Below are positions 17,201 to 26,051 of a DNA stretch of 64,000 nt, piece after piece. How positions within the stretch are numbered: the stretch's first letter is position 1; every line of letters begins with the position of its first letter. Source of the stretch: Streptomyces sp. WMMC500 (GTDB lineage Bacteria; Actinomycetota; Actinomycetes; Streptomycetales; Streptomycetaceae). A model generated the notes under the pieces. The model saw nothing but the letters and a program-made list of their open reading frames with translations. It searched no databases and was not told the DNA's origin. Where the stretch lies: positions 8,162,001 to 8,226,000 of the forward strand of contig NZ_CP114905.1 of NCBI RefSeq assembly GCF_027497195.1. Reading direction: 5' to 3'. Made by a program: the position numbers and the translations under genes.

Positions 17201-17770
17201 TCAGAGGGCGAGGAGCATCGCGACCATGCCCGCCGCCATGCAGACCCGGCACGCGCCCGCCAGCTCCGGCCGCACCGCCCAGCCGCCACCGCCATCGGCG
17301 CCGGGACCGGCCCCGCCCGTCCGCGGCGGACCCGCCGCCCCCGCGGCGACCGGCCGCAGGCCCCCGTGCAGCACATAGAGCACGAAGTACGCCAGCAGCC
17401 CCGCGGTGACGGCCGGCAACCCGGCGGCGGCGTGCCCGCCGTGGTCCGCCGCGGCCATCGCCACCGCCATGTACACCATCGCCAGCGCGCCGATCGCGTG
17501 GTGCAGATGGTGCCCCGCCGCGCGCAGCGGCAGCAGGGCCCGTAGGAACGCGGCCCCGAACACCGCCGCGAACGCGCCCGCCGTCCACGCCGCCGGCCCC
17601 GGCAGCCCCGCGGGCAGCGCCATCGCCGCCATCCCCAGCCCCATGAGCGCGTCCCCGGCGGCGCCGCGCCGCTCCTCGGCGGCGACGGCCCGCATCCGCA
17701 GCAGACAGAGCCCGCCGACGGCCGCGCACAGCGCGGTCAGCAGCAGGCCGACGAGCGGCGGTCCGTGCAT
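17201..17770 (-). CDS. DUF5134-type multi-TM protein
   Basis: 189 aa from ATG at 17770 (GAGGGGG upstream); longer in-frame starts exist but begin with a charged non-membrane segment. There are about five predicted spans, with a His-rich piece HHLHHAIGALAMVYMAVAMA and HGGHAAAG that could bind metal. It matches the DUF5134 pattern of short actinobacterial membrane proteins, commonly found next to M56 peptidase genes as here, 72 nt upstream of one. The function is unknown. Confidence 0.75.
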   Translation of the reverse strand: MHGPPLVGLLLTALCAAVGGLCLLRMRAVAAEERRGAAGDALMGLGMAAMALPAGLPGPAAWTAGAFAAVFGAAFLRALLPLRAAGHHLHHAIGALAMVYMAVAMAAADHGGHAAAGLPAVTAGLLAYFVLYVLHGGLRPVAAGAAGPPRTGGAGPGADGGGGWAVRPELAGACRVCMAAGMVAMLLAL

Positions 17771-17936
17771 CCGCGGGCCCCCTCGGACGACGACGGCGGC
17801 GGCCCCGCGGCACGGCTGCGGGGGACCGGCCGGCGCCGGCCCGGGGCGCTTTCCGGCGGAAGGCTGCCCACGCCCGTACACCGCATGCCGGCGCACGGGC
17901 GCAGGGAGCGGGCGCAGTGGAGCGCGCGACGGCGGC

Positions 17937-18620
17937 TCAGGCGGTGAAGCGCACCGAGTGCTTCATCCCGGGGAAGTCCGTGACGACGCCCTGCAGCCCC
18001 AGGCCGCGGGCGAGCTTCAGCTCCTCGGGGGTGTTGACGGTCCAGGCGATGACGTTCAGCCCCGCCTCGTGTGCGCGGTCCGCCAGCTCCAGCGTCAGCC
18101 GGCGGATGTTCAGCGACAGCATTCCCGCACCGACCTCGCGGGCGCGCTCGACCACCCCGAGCCCGTAGTGGCTGGCGACCAGCACCCGCGGCACCTCGGG
18201 CAGCAGTTGCCGCATCTCCGCCAGCGCCTCGTCGTGGAACGACAGCACCTCGACCCGGCCGACGAGGTCGTGTGCGGTCATGGCCTCGGCGAGGGCCTTC
18301 GCCGCGGCGACGTCCTTGATCTCGACCTGCAGCCGGCCCTTCACCGCCTCGACGACCTCGTCGAAGGTCGGGATGCGCTCGCCCTGGCCGGCGTCCAGCT
18401 CGCGCAGCTCGGCGAGGGTGAAGTCGGCGACGGGGCCCTGGCCGTCCGTCGTGCGGTCCACGTCGGGGTCGTGCATGACGACCAGGTGGCCGTCCTTGCT
18501 CAGATGCAGGTCGAGTTCGATGGCGTCCATGCCCTCGCGATCCGCGCGAACGAAGGAGCGGAGCGTGTTCTCCGGCTCGACGCCCATCAACCCGCGGTGA
18601 CCGATGGTCAGAAATGACAC
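17937..18620 (-). CDS. Glycerophosphodiester phosphodiesterase
   Basis: 227 aa from GTG at 18620, where GGAGGG is upstream; it begins immediately with the GDPD core. Catalytic motifs: GHRGLMGVEPENT (general base His and Glu), AIELDLHLSKDGHLVVMHDP (metal-binding Glu and Asp, second His). The TIM-barrel strands VEIKD and VLSFHDEAL follow and WTVNTPEE closes it. It hydrolyses glycerophosphodiesters to sn-glycerol-3-phosphate and an alcohol, with Ca2+ or Mg2+. There is no signal peptide, so it is cytosolic. Confidence 0.9.
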   Translation of the reverse strand: MSFLTIGHRGLMGVEPENTLRSFVRADREGMDAIELDLHLSKDGHLVVMHDPDVDRTTDGQGPVADFTLAELRELDAGQGERIPTFDEVVEAVKGRLQVEIKDVAAAKALAEAMTAHDLVGRVEVLSFHDEALAEMRQLLPEVPRVLVASHYGLGVVERAREVGAGMLSLNIRRLTLELADRAHEAGLNVIAWTVNTPEELKLARGLGLQGVVTDFPGMKHSVRFTA

Positions 18621-18962
18621 TGCGCTCTCGCCCTCCGTCGGCGGTCCGTCACAGACTGGCGCAAAGCCTAGGCCAATTCGGGGAGATCGACACCGGTCGT
18701 GCGGGGCCGCGCGGCGGGGTCGCGGCGGAGCCCCGCGCCGGGTCACCCGGACGCGGGAGTGCCCGCCCGCGCGGCTGCCCTGAGCCTCGTCAGCCCCGCC
18801 CGGCGCGCGTGCCGGGAAGGACCTGGGGCTAAACCGCGATGCACCGGAAGATTTACGTTTCGTGCGGCCCAGGAGCGCAAGGTTTCCCGGGGCCCGCTTG
18901 AGGGAGGTGTGCCGCCGGGGATACGGTGGGGTGACAGGAAGTTCTTAACGTAGGAGTGGTCC
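18621..18962. other. Divergent intergenic region, 342 nt
   Basis: No gene is seen. The left third should hold the GDPD promoter (TAGGCT at 18668-18673 on the minus strand is a candidate -10); the right end holds the DUF6421 promoter. The middle is GC-rich and featureless. Confidence 0.4.
18898..18927 (+). promoter_or_regulatory. Likely promoter of the DUF6421 operon
   Basis: TTGAGG (18898-18903) and TACGGT (18922-18927) with an 18-nt spacer resemble vegetative (HrdB-type) promoter elements, 35 nt before the start codon. TAGGAGTGG follows as Shine-Dalgarno. Confidence 0.45.
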
Positions 18963-20372
18963 ATGACGGAAATTCTTGCTTCCGCAACCGCGGAAGGTGA
19001 CGTTCTGTCCGCCGCGGACGCCCCGCGCGTAGTCGAGCACCCCGCCTGGGCACGGCTGAAGGCCGCTGTCGAGGAGATCCGCCCCTGGCAGTCCAAGGAC
19101 GGCTCGATCGACTTCGAGGCCGAGGGCGCCCCGGCGCGCCCCGCCGCCGAGGACGCCGTCGAGCGGGTCGCCGCCGCGGTACGGGAGCTGTCCCCTCTGG
19201 TGCCGCACGACTCCGCCTACCACGACGCCGTCATCGCCGACCTGCGCCACTGGGCCGCCGACGGCTTCGGCGTGCCCGACTTCCTGGACTCGGTGCTCGC
19301 CTTCCACCCCGCGGACCACCGCGCCGACGGACTGCAGCACCTCGTCGTCTTCCCCATGTACACCCAGAACGGCAACCCGGACCGCAACGTCGAGGCCGTC
19401 GTCATCCGCGTCGTCTGGCCCGGCTGGCTCGCCGAGCTGGAGCGCACCCGCTACGACAACCCCATGTTCCTCGGCATCACCTTCGAGGACTTCACCTCCG
19501 GGTACGACACGAACTCCGCCGTGCTCTTCCCCGAGACCATCGCCATGCGCGAGGTCCCCGCGCGCTTCACCTGGGGCGCCATCTTCTGCGACCGCGAGGC
19601 CGCCCGCTTCCGCCGGGTCAGCACCGCCGCCGTCGGGGCCACCGGTCTGGAACTGCCCGAGGAGGCCCGCGGCCTGCTCACCGACCAGGAGCGCGCCCAG
19701 CAGACGTTCGTGCTGTGGGACATGGTCCACGACCGCACGCACAGCCACGGCGACCTGCCGTTCGACCCCTTCATGATCAAGCAGCGGCAGCCGTTCTGGA
19801 TGTACGGCATCGAGGAGCTGCGCTGCGATCTCACGGCCTTCCACGAGGCCGGCAAGCTCGCCGCCGACGGCTTCCCGCAGGGCCGCGACGTGCAGTACGC
19901 GGTGCTGATGGACCGGCTCTTCCGCTTCCCGGTCACCGGCGAGCGCAACCGCAACTACGACGGCCTCGGCGGCCAGCTCCTCTTCGCGTACCTGCACAAG
20001 CACGACGCGCTGCGCTGGACCGACAACCGGCTGTCCGTCGACTGGGACCGGGCCCGCGAGGTCACCGGCCGGCTGCGCAACGAGATCGAGACCCTGTACC
20101 GCGAGGGCATCGACCGCCCGAAGCTGGTCCACTGGTTCAAGGCGTACGACCTGGTGTCCACCTACCTCGCCCCGCACCCCGGGTCCACCTGGGCCAAGGG
20201 TCCGGACGCGCTCGACCTGGGCAAGCCGCCGCGGAAACTCGTGGACGACGTGCTGCCCGACGAGTTTCCCCTCAGCATGTTCTATGAGGCCCTTGCCAAG
20301 AAGCTGCGCAAGGTGATCGAGTCGACGCGGGGCATCACGGCCGAGAGCGCCGAACTGGCGGACGCCGCGTGA
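18963..20372 (+). CDS. DUF6421 family protein
   Basis: 469 aa from ATG at 18963 with TAGGAG upstream. It is a soluble protein with no signal peptide. Two motifs look catalytic: LQHLVVFPMYTQNGNPDRNV and TFVLWDMVHDRTHSHGDLPF, the latter with several His and Asp in a short run, suggestive of metal binding; WMYGIEELRCDLTAFHEAGK follows. I recognise the actinobacterial family only as DUF6421, with no known activity. It is the first gene of a coupled unit with an SDR reductase and a PLP enzyme, which suggests a small-molecule pathway. Confidence 0.8.
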   Translation: MTEILASATAEGDVLSAADAPRVVEHPAWARLKAAVEEIRPWQSKDGSIDFEAEGAPARPAAEDAVERVAAAVRELSPLVPHDSAYHDAVIADLRHWAADGFGVPDFLDSVLAFHPADHRADGLQHLVVFPMYTQNGNPDRNVEAVVIRVVWPGWLAELERTRYDNPMFLGITFEDFTSGYDTNSAVLFPETIAMREVPARFTWGAIFCDREAARFRRVSTAAVGATGLELPEEARGLLTDQERAQQTFVLWDMVHDRTHSHGDLPFDPFMIKQRQPFWMYGIEELRCDLTAFHEAGKLAADGFPQGRDVQYAVLMDRLFRFPVTGERNRNYDGLGGQLLFAYLHKHDALRWTDNRLSVDWDRAREVTGRLRNEIETLYREGIDRPKLVHWFKAYDLVSTYLAPHPGSTWAKGPDALDLGKPPRKLVDDVLPDEFPLSMFYEALAKKLRKVIESTRGITAESAELADAA

Positions 20373-20413
20373 CGGACCCCGCGGTCGGCAGGGCAGCCGA
20401 GGAGGAGATCGTC

Positions 20414-21196
20414 ATGAGCCCCGGGGCGAACGGCAGGAACGGAGGCGGCGGCCCGCTGGCCGGAGCGGTCGTGGCCGTGGCGGGAGCGGGCGGGCCCGCG
20501 GGCCGGGCGACGCTGTGCCGGCTCGCCCGGGCCGGCGCCTCCGTCGTCGGCTGCGACGCGGACGCCGAGCGCCTGGCCGAGGCCGTCGCCGCGGCGCGGG
20601 CCGAGGGCGGGGAGGTGCCCGTCACCGGTGACACCGTCGACCTGCTCGACCCGGCCGCGGCCCGGGCCTGGGCGGAGCGCATCGAGAAGGACTACGGCCG
20701 CGTCGACGGCCTGGTCCACCTCGTCGGCGGCTGGCGGGGGTCGCGGTCCTTCGCCACCACCGACCTGGCCGACTGGACCGTGCTGCACGACCTGCTCCTG
20801 CGTACGGTCCAGCACACCTCCCTCGCCTTCGACGAGCCGCTGCGGCGCAGCGACCGCGGCCGGTACGTGCTCGTCAGCGCCGCCGGCGCGAGTCAGCCCA
20901 CCGCGGGCAACGCCGCCTACGCCGCCGCCAAGGCCGGCGCCGAGGCGTGGACGCTGGCCATGGCCGACGGCTTCCGCAAGGCGGGAGAGGCCGAAGGGCT
21001 GGACCGGCCCGCCGCGGCGGCCGTCATCCTGGTCGTCAAGGCGCTGGTGAACGACGCGATGCGCGAGGCCAAGCCGAACGCGAAGTTCGCGGGCTTCACC
21101 GACGTCGACGACCTCGCCGACGACATCGCGGAGGTCTGGGACAGGCCCGCGCAGGAACTGAACGGGACCCGCCTGTGGCTCACCGCCCCGTCATGA
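20414..21196 (+). CDS. SDR-family NAD(P)-dependent oxidoreductase
   Basis: 260 aa from ATG at 20414, chosen because GGAGGAG lies 6 nt upstream; a GTG at 20369 overlapping the DUF6421 stop is the alternative. The glycine-rich loop is VVAVAGAGGPAGRATLC, the acidic residue after strand 2 is in VVGCDADAERL, and the catalytic region is YVLVSAAGAS...NAAYAAAKAGAEAW (Ser, Tyr, Lys). The C-terminus ends GTRLWLTAPS. It would oxidise or reduce an unknown alcohol or ketone. The stop overlaps the next gene by 4 nt (ATGA). Confidence 0.87.
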   Translation: MSPGANGRNGGGGPLAGAVVAVAGAGGPAGRATLCRLARAGASVVGCDADAERLAEAVAAARAEGGEVPVTGDTVDLLDPAAARAWAERIEKDYGRVDGLVHLVGGWRGSRSFATTDLADWTVLHDLLLRTVQHTSLAFDEPLRRSDRGRYVLVSAAGASQPTAGNAAYAAAKAGAEAWTLAMADGFRKAGEAEGLDRPAAAAVILVVKALVNDAMREAKPNAKFAGFTDVDDLADDIAEVWDRPAQELNGTRLWLTAPS

Positions 21197-22308
21197 CCGC
21201 GACGACCACCCCCGCCGGGGGAGACACCGCAGGCGGGCATCCGCCGCGCACCGACGCCAAGCGCCGTCACGACCCGGCGGCGCGCGGCTTCGCCAGCGAC
21301 AACTACGCCGGCGCGCACCCCGAGATCCTCGCCGCGCTCGCCCTCGCCAACGGCGGCCACCAGGTCAGCTACGGCGAGGACGACTACACCGACCACCTGC
21401 AGCACGTCTTCCGCGGCCACTTCGGCATGGACGCCGAGGTCTACCCGGTCTTCAACGGCACCGGCGCCAACGTCGTCGCGCTGCAGGCCGTCACCGACCG
21501 CTGGGGCGCGGTGATCTGCGCGGACACCGCGCACATCCACGTCGACGAGTGCGGAGCCCCCGAGCGCGTCGGCGGGCTGAAGCTGCTGACCGTACCGACG
21601 CCGGACGGCAAGCTCACCCCCGAGCTGATCGACCGCGAGGCGCGCGGCTGGGACGACGAGCACCGCGCCATGCCGCAGGTCGTCTCGATCACCCAGGCCA
21701 CCGAGTACGGCACGGTCTACACCCCGGACGAGATCCGCGCCGTCTGCGACCACGCACACCGCCGCGGCATGCGCGTCCACCTGGACGGCGCCCGGATAGC
21801 CAACGCGGCGGCCGCCCTCGACGTGCCGATGCGCGCGTTCACCAACGTGGTCGGCGTCGACATCCTCTCCTTCGGCGGCACGAAGAACGGCATGCTCCTC
21901 GGCGAGGCGGTCGTCGTGCTCGACCCCGGCGCCGTCCGCGCGATGAAGCACCTGCGCAAGCTGTCGATGCAGCTCGCCTCCAAGATGCGCTTCGTCTCCG
22001 CCCAGTTCGAGGCGCTGCTCGCCAAGGACCTGTGGCTGCGCAACGCCCGCCACGCCAACGCGATGGCCCGCCGCCTCGCCGACGGCGTACGCGACATCGA
22101 CGGCGTCGACGTACTGCACCCCGTGCAGGCCAACGGCGTCTTCGCCCGGCTGCCGCACCACGTGTCCCTGGCACTGCAGAAGGACTTCCGCTTCTACTTC
22201 TGGGACGAGGCGGACGGCGTCGTGCGCTGGATGTGCTCCTTCGACACCACCGAGGAGGACGTCGACACCTTCGCCGCGGCGATCGCGGAGGAAATGCGGA
22301 AGACGTAG
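21193..22308 (+). CDS. Threonine aldolase / beta-eliminating lyase-like PLP enzyme
   Basis: 371 aa. Fold-type I PLP enzyme: SDNYAGAHPEILAALA at the N-terminus, VFNGTGANVVALQA for the phosphate site, HIHVDECGAPERVGGLKLLT, RVHLDGARIANAAAAL (Asp that pairs with the pyridine N), and the Schiff-base Lys in SFGGTKNGMLLGEA. This organisation is that of low-specificity L-threonine aldolases, which split beta-hydroxy amino acids into glycine and an aldehyde. It overlaps the SDR gene and is co-transcribed with DUF6421, so it may work on a related beta-hydroxy amino acid. Confidence 0.88.
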   Translation: MTATTTPAGGDTAGGHPPRTDAKRRHDPAARGFASDNYAGAHPEILAALALANGGHQVSYGEDDYTDHLQHVFRGHFGMDAEVYPVFNGTGANVVALQAVTDRWGAVICADTAHIHVDECGAPERVGGLKLLTVPTPDGKLTPELIDREARGWDDEHRAMPQVVSITQATEYGTVYTPDEIRAVCDHAHRRGMRVHLDGARIANAAAALDVPMRAFTNVVGVDILSFGGTKNGMLLGEAVVVLDPGAVRAMKHLRKLSMQLASKMRFVSAQFEALLAKDLWLRNARHANAMARRLADGVRDIDGVDVLHPVQANGVFARLPHHVSLALQKDFRFYFWDEADGVVRWMCSFDTTEEDVDTFAAAIAEEMRKT

Positions 22309-22335
22309 CCGCCGCATGCCTATACGCTCCCCTGC

Positions 22336-22911
22336 ATGGAACTCCAGCAGGAGCGGCCCGGCCTGTCCGCATACCTCGCCGCCGACGCGGTCGTCGACCA
22401 CGAGCACCCGCTCGTGGCCGGGACGGCCCGCCGGCTGCGCGAGGTCGCGGAGGAGCCGGAGGCGTACGCGAAGGGGGCCTACGCGTTCGTACGGGACACG
22501 ATCCCGCACTCCAACGACGCCGGCGACCTGCGCGTCACCTGCCGCGCGTCGGACGTGCTGAGGGCCCGCACCGGGATCTGCTACGCCAAGGCGCACGCCC
22601 TCGTCGCCCTGCTGCGCGCCCAGGGCATCCCGGCCGGCTTCTGCTACCAGCACCTCGGCGTGCTGCACGGCCTGGTCGCGCTGCGGCTGCCCGGGCGGGA
22701 CTGGATCCGCCAGGACCCGCGCGGCAACAAGCCGGGCGTGGACGCGCAGTTCCGCCTCGACCGCGAGCAGTTGGCGTTCGTGCCGGACGCGTCCGCCGGC
22801 GAGCGCGACGACCCGCTGGTCCGCGCGGCGCCCCATCCGGCTACCCTCGAAGCCCTCCGCGTGGCCACCGACCGCCGCCACCTGGACCGCATACTCCCCA
22901 CCGCCCTGTGA
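22336..22911 (+). CDS. Transglutaminase-like cysteine protease-fold protein
   Basis: 191 aa. The catalytic Cys sits in ARTGICYAKAHALVALLRAQ, the His probably in GVLHGLVALRLPG, and the acidic partner in IRQDPRGNK. This is the compact bacterial transglutaminase-like fold, which includes peptidases and amidases rather than true cross-linking enzymes. A possible -10 (TATACG) ends about 10 nt before the ATG, so a leaderless transcript is conceivable, although read-through from the upstream PLP gene (27 nt away) is as likely. Confidence 0.82.
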   Translation: MELQQERPGLSAYLAADAVVDHEHPLVAGTARRLREVAEEPEAYAKGAYAFVRDTIPHSNDAGDLRVTCRASDVLRARTGICYAKAHALVALLRAQGIPAGFCYQHLGVLHGLVALRLPGRDWIRQDPRGNKPGVDAQFRLDREQLAFVPDASAGERDDPLVRAAPHPATLEALRVATDRRHLDRILPTAL

Positions 22912-22936
22912 ACCGCACGGCCCCGCATCCCTCACA

Positions 22937-22979
22937 TCCCCCGCACGCCCGCCCAAGGGTAGGCCGCCCCGCCGACAGA
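22937..22979. repeat. Interspersed repeat, copy 1 (about 40 bp)
   Basis: It starts 26 nt after the transglutaminase stop and contains GCCCAAGGGTAGGCCGCCCC. The same sequence with two substitutions occurs inverted at 29567-29609; a partial match (CCCCCGCACGCCCGCC) lies near 8970. Confidence 0.6.
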
Positions 22980-23038
22980 GCCGCCGCCCCGAACCGCCGC
23001 CCGCACCACCGCCCGCCGCCGAACCGCAGAAGGACCGC

Positions 23039-23707
23039 ATGACCCTCCGCACCCACGTCGCCGACGACGTACGCGCCCTCGCCCCCGGCTTCGCCCACGT
23101 CGCCGTCGTCGCCCGCGGCCTCGTCGGCGGCCCCAGCGACGAGGCCGGCACCGCGCTCCTCGACGACGCGGCCCGCCGCCTCGCCGCCCGCCTCGGCGAC
23201 ACCCCGCCGCAGCAGGACCCGCACATGCAGGCGTGGCGGGCCGCGTACGCCGCCTTCGGCGCCAAGCCGTCGAAGTTCCGCAACTCCGCCGAGGCGCTGG
23301 CCCGCCGCGCCCTCGCCGACGCCGGGCTGCCGCGCATCAACCGGCTCGTCGACATCTACAACGCCGTCAGCGTCGCCCACCTCATCCCCGTCGGCGGCGA
23401 GGACACCGACCACATCGACGGGGACATGCGCCTCGTCCGCGCCACCGGCGAGGAGCGCTTCGACGAGGAGCACCCGGAGCCCGGCGAAGTCGTCTGGTGC
23501 GACGGCACGGGGGTGACCTGCCGCCGCTGGAACTGGCGCCAGGGCGTACGCACCCGCCTCACCGAGGAGTCGACGAACGCGCTGTTCCTGCTGGAGCGGC
23601 AGGAGCCGATGTCGTACGAGGAGCTGACCGCGGCGGCGCAGGAGCTGGCCGAGGCGCTGCAGAAGAGTTCGCCCGGCGCCGAGATCGAGATCCGCGACCC
23701 GGCCTGA
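23039..23707 (+). CDS. B3/4-domain protein (phenylalanyl-tRNA synthetase beta-like)
   Basis: 222 aa. The B3/4 signature is recognisable in the centre: AWRAAYAAFGAKPSKFRNSA, INRLVDIYNAVSVAHLIPVG, and EVVWCDGTGVTCRRWNWRQG. In phenylalanyl-tRNA synthetase this domain hydrolyses mischarged tyrosyl-tRNA. Free-standing actinobacterial copies are small proteins of unknown role that may edit or bind amino-acyl adducts. It is transcribed in the direction of the DUF6421 unit, separated from the transglutaminase-like gene by 127 nt that include the interspersed repeat. Confidence 0.84.
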   Translation: MTLRTHVADDVRALAPGFAHVAVVARGLVGGPSDEAGTALLDDAARRLAARLGDTPPQQDPHMQAWRAAYAAFGAKPSKFRNSAEALARRALADAGLPRINRLVDIYNAVSVAHLIPVGGEDTDHIDGDMRLVRATGEERFDEEHPEPGEVVWCDGTGVTCRRWNWRQGVRTRLTEESTNALFLLERQEPMSYEELTAAAQELAEALQKSSPGAEIEIRDPA

Positions 23708-23771
23708 GGCCCGCCCGCCGCCCAGCGGCCGCCGCGCAGCCGCTTCTCAGCCGCTGCCGCCCAGCCGTCGT

Positions 23772-24509
23772 TCAGACCCCCGGCGCCGGCGCGCTGCCGC
23801 CCAGGTGCGCGGGCTGCCACCAGCCGTCCCCGGGCCCGTCGGGGCGGTCCGGGTATGCCCGCTGCGCCGCCTCCAGCAGCTCCTGGATCCGGCCCTTGAG
23901 CCGCTCCGTCAGCTTCTCGGCGTCCTCGTGCGTCCCGTCGGCCGGTGCGTCCGTCACCCCGTCCCCCGTCGGCACCGGCGCGCCCAGGCGCAGCGTGATC
24001 GGCAGGTGGTTCCGCCCGAAGTCGCGCGGCCGGCCCTTGGTCCAGATCCGCTGCGTCCCCCACACCGCCATGGGCAGCAGCGGCACCCCCGCCTGCTGCG
24101 CCAGCCGCGCGGCGCCCGACTTGAACGACTTCAGCGTGAACGACTGGGAGATCGTCGCCTCGGGGAAGACCCCGACGACCTCGCCCGAGCGCAGCGCACG
24201 CAGCGCGTGCGAGAACGCCTGCCCGCCCTGCGCGCGGTCGACCGGTATGTGCTTCATCGCGCGCAGCAGCGGTCCGGAGACGCGGTGACGGAAGACCGAC
24301 TCCTTGGTCATGAAGCGCACGAACCGCTTCGCCGGCCGTGCGGCGTAGCCGCAGAAGACGAAGTCCAGATAGCTGATGTGGTTGCTCACCAGGACGGCGC
24401 CGCCGCGGCGCGGCACGTGCTCCTGGCCCTTCAGGTCGATGCGCAGGTCCATCGCCTTGAAGGCGGATCTGCAGATGCCGACGACGGGCGGGTAGACGAG
24501 GTCTGCCAT
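23772..24509 (-). CDS. 1-acylglycerol-3-phosphate acyltransferase (PlsC family)
   Basis: 245 aa. Acyltransferase block I is NHISYLDFVFCGYAARP (catalytic His and Asp in HxxxxD), block II FMTKESVFRHRVSGPLLR, block III VGVFPEATISQS, block IV GVPLLPMAVWGTQRIW. It would transfer an acyl chain to lysophosphatidic acid at the inner membrane face. It also has a Glu/Lys/Arg-rich C-terminus after residue 190. The start at 24509 fits the family length. Convergent with the B3/4 gene and divergent from the thioredoxin-like gene. Confidence 0.9.
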   Translation of the reverse strand: MADLVYPPVVGICRSAFKAMDLRIDLKGQEHVPRRGGAVLVSNHISYLDFVFCGYAARPAKRFVRFMTKESVFRHRVSGPLLRAMKHIPVDRAQGGQAFSHALRALRSGEVVGVFPEATISQSFTLKSFKSGAARLAQQAGVPLLPMAVWGTQRIWTKGRPRDFGRNHLPITLRLGAPVPTGDGVTDAPADGTHEDAEKLTERLKGRIQELLEAAQRAYPDRPDGPGDGWWQPAHLGGSAPAPGV

Positions 24510-24670
24510 GCCGGGCTGGTCCCTTCTCCGGCCCGGAGGGTCAGGAGCTCCCGGCGGAAGTTACGCGTGCGTAGGTACGTACTCCCCGATCGTGCCCGAC
24601 GCGTGCGCCCGGCGCCAGACCCACCCCTTCGGCGTGATCGGCCCTTGCCGTCGTCCCGCGGCGTTGCTGC

Positions 24671-25042
24671 ATGCTGGAGGGCATGGCGGACGGCACGGCG
24701 GAGCGGGCGGCGGAGCGGCTGACGGCGGCGGACCTGGACACGGCGGCGCTCGGGGAGCGCGCCACGCTCGTGCAGTTCTCCAGTGCTTTCTGCCGCCCCT
24801 GCGCGGCAACGCGGCGGATCCTCGCGGACGTGGCGGGCATGGTCGAGGGCGTCGCGTACGCGGACGTGGACGCCGAGAGCCACCTCGGACTCGTCCGCAG
24901 GCTGGGGGTGGAGCGGACGCCGACCGTGCTGGTGCTGGACGCGGACGGCCGGGTCGTGCGCCGCGCCACGGGCCTGCCGCGCAAGGCCGACGTCATCGCC
25001 GCGCTGGGCGCCGCGCTGCCGGGTCAGTCGCGGGACACGTAG
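24671..25042 (+). CDS. Thioredoxin-family protein with CRPC active site
   Basis: 123 aa from ATG at 24671. An internal ATG at 24683 (MADGTAER) is as good on sequence grounds, because neither has a well-spaced Shine-Dalgarno. The fold signature is TLVQFSSAFCRPCAATRRIL, with CRPC in place of the thioredoxin CGPC, and the cis-Pro loop RTPTVLVLDADG. It is cytosolic, with no signal peptide. CRPC/CxxC changes tune redox potential, so it may be an oxidoreductase for a specific partner. It stands alone, 163 nt before etfB. Confidence 0.85.
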   Translation: MLEGMADGTAERAAERLTAADLDTAALGERATLVQFSSAFCRPCAATRRILADVAGMVEGVAYADVDAESHLGLVRRLGVERTPTVLVLDADGRVVRRATGLPRKADVIAALGAALPGQSRDT

Positions 25043-25205
25043 GAAATGTCACAGCCGAGCAGGCTTGAACGGTGGGTGTACGCACGGGTGTACTGGCGAG
25101 TAATAAACTGGACGGTGCCCACCGGATCCGCCCGGTGGCAGCCGTCGATGGCGCCTATGCTGCCAGCACGGCAGTGTCTCGATACGAAGCGGTAGGAGAG
25201 CCGGC

Positions 25206-25991
25206 GTGAGCTTGAGGATCGTTGTCTGTGTGAAGTACGTGCCCGACGCCACCGGCGACCGGCACTTCTCCGATGACCTGACCACCGACCGCGAGGCCGT
25301 CGACGGCCTGCTGTCGGAGCTGGACGAGTACGCGGTCGAACAGGCCCTGCAGATCTCCGAGGCCGCGGACGACGCGGAGATCACGGTGCTGACCGTGGGC
25401 CCCGAGGACGCGCGCGACGCGCTGCGCAAGGGCCTGTCCATGGGCGCGGACAAGGCCGTACACGTCGAGGACGACGACCTGCACGGCACCGACGTGATGG
25501 GCACCTCGCTGGTCCTGGCCAAGGCGATCGAGCACGTCGGCTACGACCTCGTCGTCTGCGGCATGGCCTCCACCGACGGCACCATGGGCGTGCTGCCGGC
25601 GATCCTCGCCGAGCGCCTGGGCGTGCCCCAGGTGACCCAGCTCTCCACCGTCGCCGTCGCCGACGGCAAGGTCACCGGCCGCCGCGACGGCGACGCCGCG
25701 AGCGAGCAGTTGGAGGCGGCGCTGCCGGCCGTCGTGTCCGTGACCGACCAGTCGGGCGAGGCCCGCTACCCCTCGTTCAAGGGCATCATGGCGGCGAAGA
25801 AGAAGCCGGCGGAGACCCTGGACCTGGACGACCTGGGCGTCGACGCCGAAGAGGTCGGCCTCGCGGGCGCCTGGACGAAGGTCGAGGACGCCACGCAGCG
25901 CCCGCCGCGCACCGCCGGCACGATCGTCAAGGACGAGGGCGAGGGCGGCAAGCAGCTCGCCGAGTTCCTCGCGGGCCAGAAGTTCATCTGA
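25206..25991 (+). CDS. etfB: Electron transfer flavoprotein beta subunit
   Basis: 261 aa from GTG at 25206 with TAGGAG just upstream. The ETF beta N-terminus IVVCVKYVPDATGD and the family signature LVVCGMASTDGTMGVLPAIL are present, followed by VAVADGKVTGRRDGDAASEQ and PSFKGIMAAKKKP. Together with EtfA it forms the FAD- and AMP-containing heterodimer that carries electrons from acyl-CoA and other dehydrogenases to the membrane quinone pool. It is followed by etfA after 60 nt. Confidence 0.95.
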   Translation: MSLRIVVCVKYVPDATGDRHFSDDLTTDREAVDGLLSELDEYAVEQALQISEAADDAEITVLTVGPEDARDALRKGLSMGADKAVHVEDDDLHGTDVMGTSLVLAKAIEHVGYDLVVCGMASTDGTMGVLPAILAERLGVPQVTQLSTVAVADGKVTGRRDGDAASEQLEAALPAVVSVTDQSGEARYPSFKGIMAAKKKPAETLDLDDLGVDAEEVGLAGAWTKVEDATQRPPRTAGTIVKDEGEGGKQLAEFLAGQKFI

Positions 25992-26051
25992 GCCCCCGCA
26001 TCCCCTCCGCCGTTCCGCCTTCCGCCCTCGTATCGCAGGAGAACGAGATCC

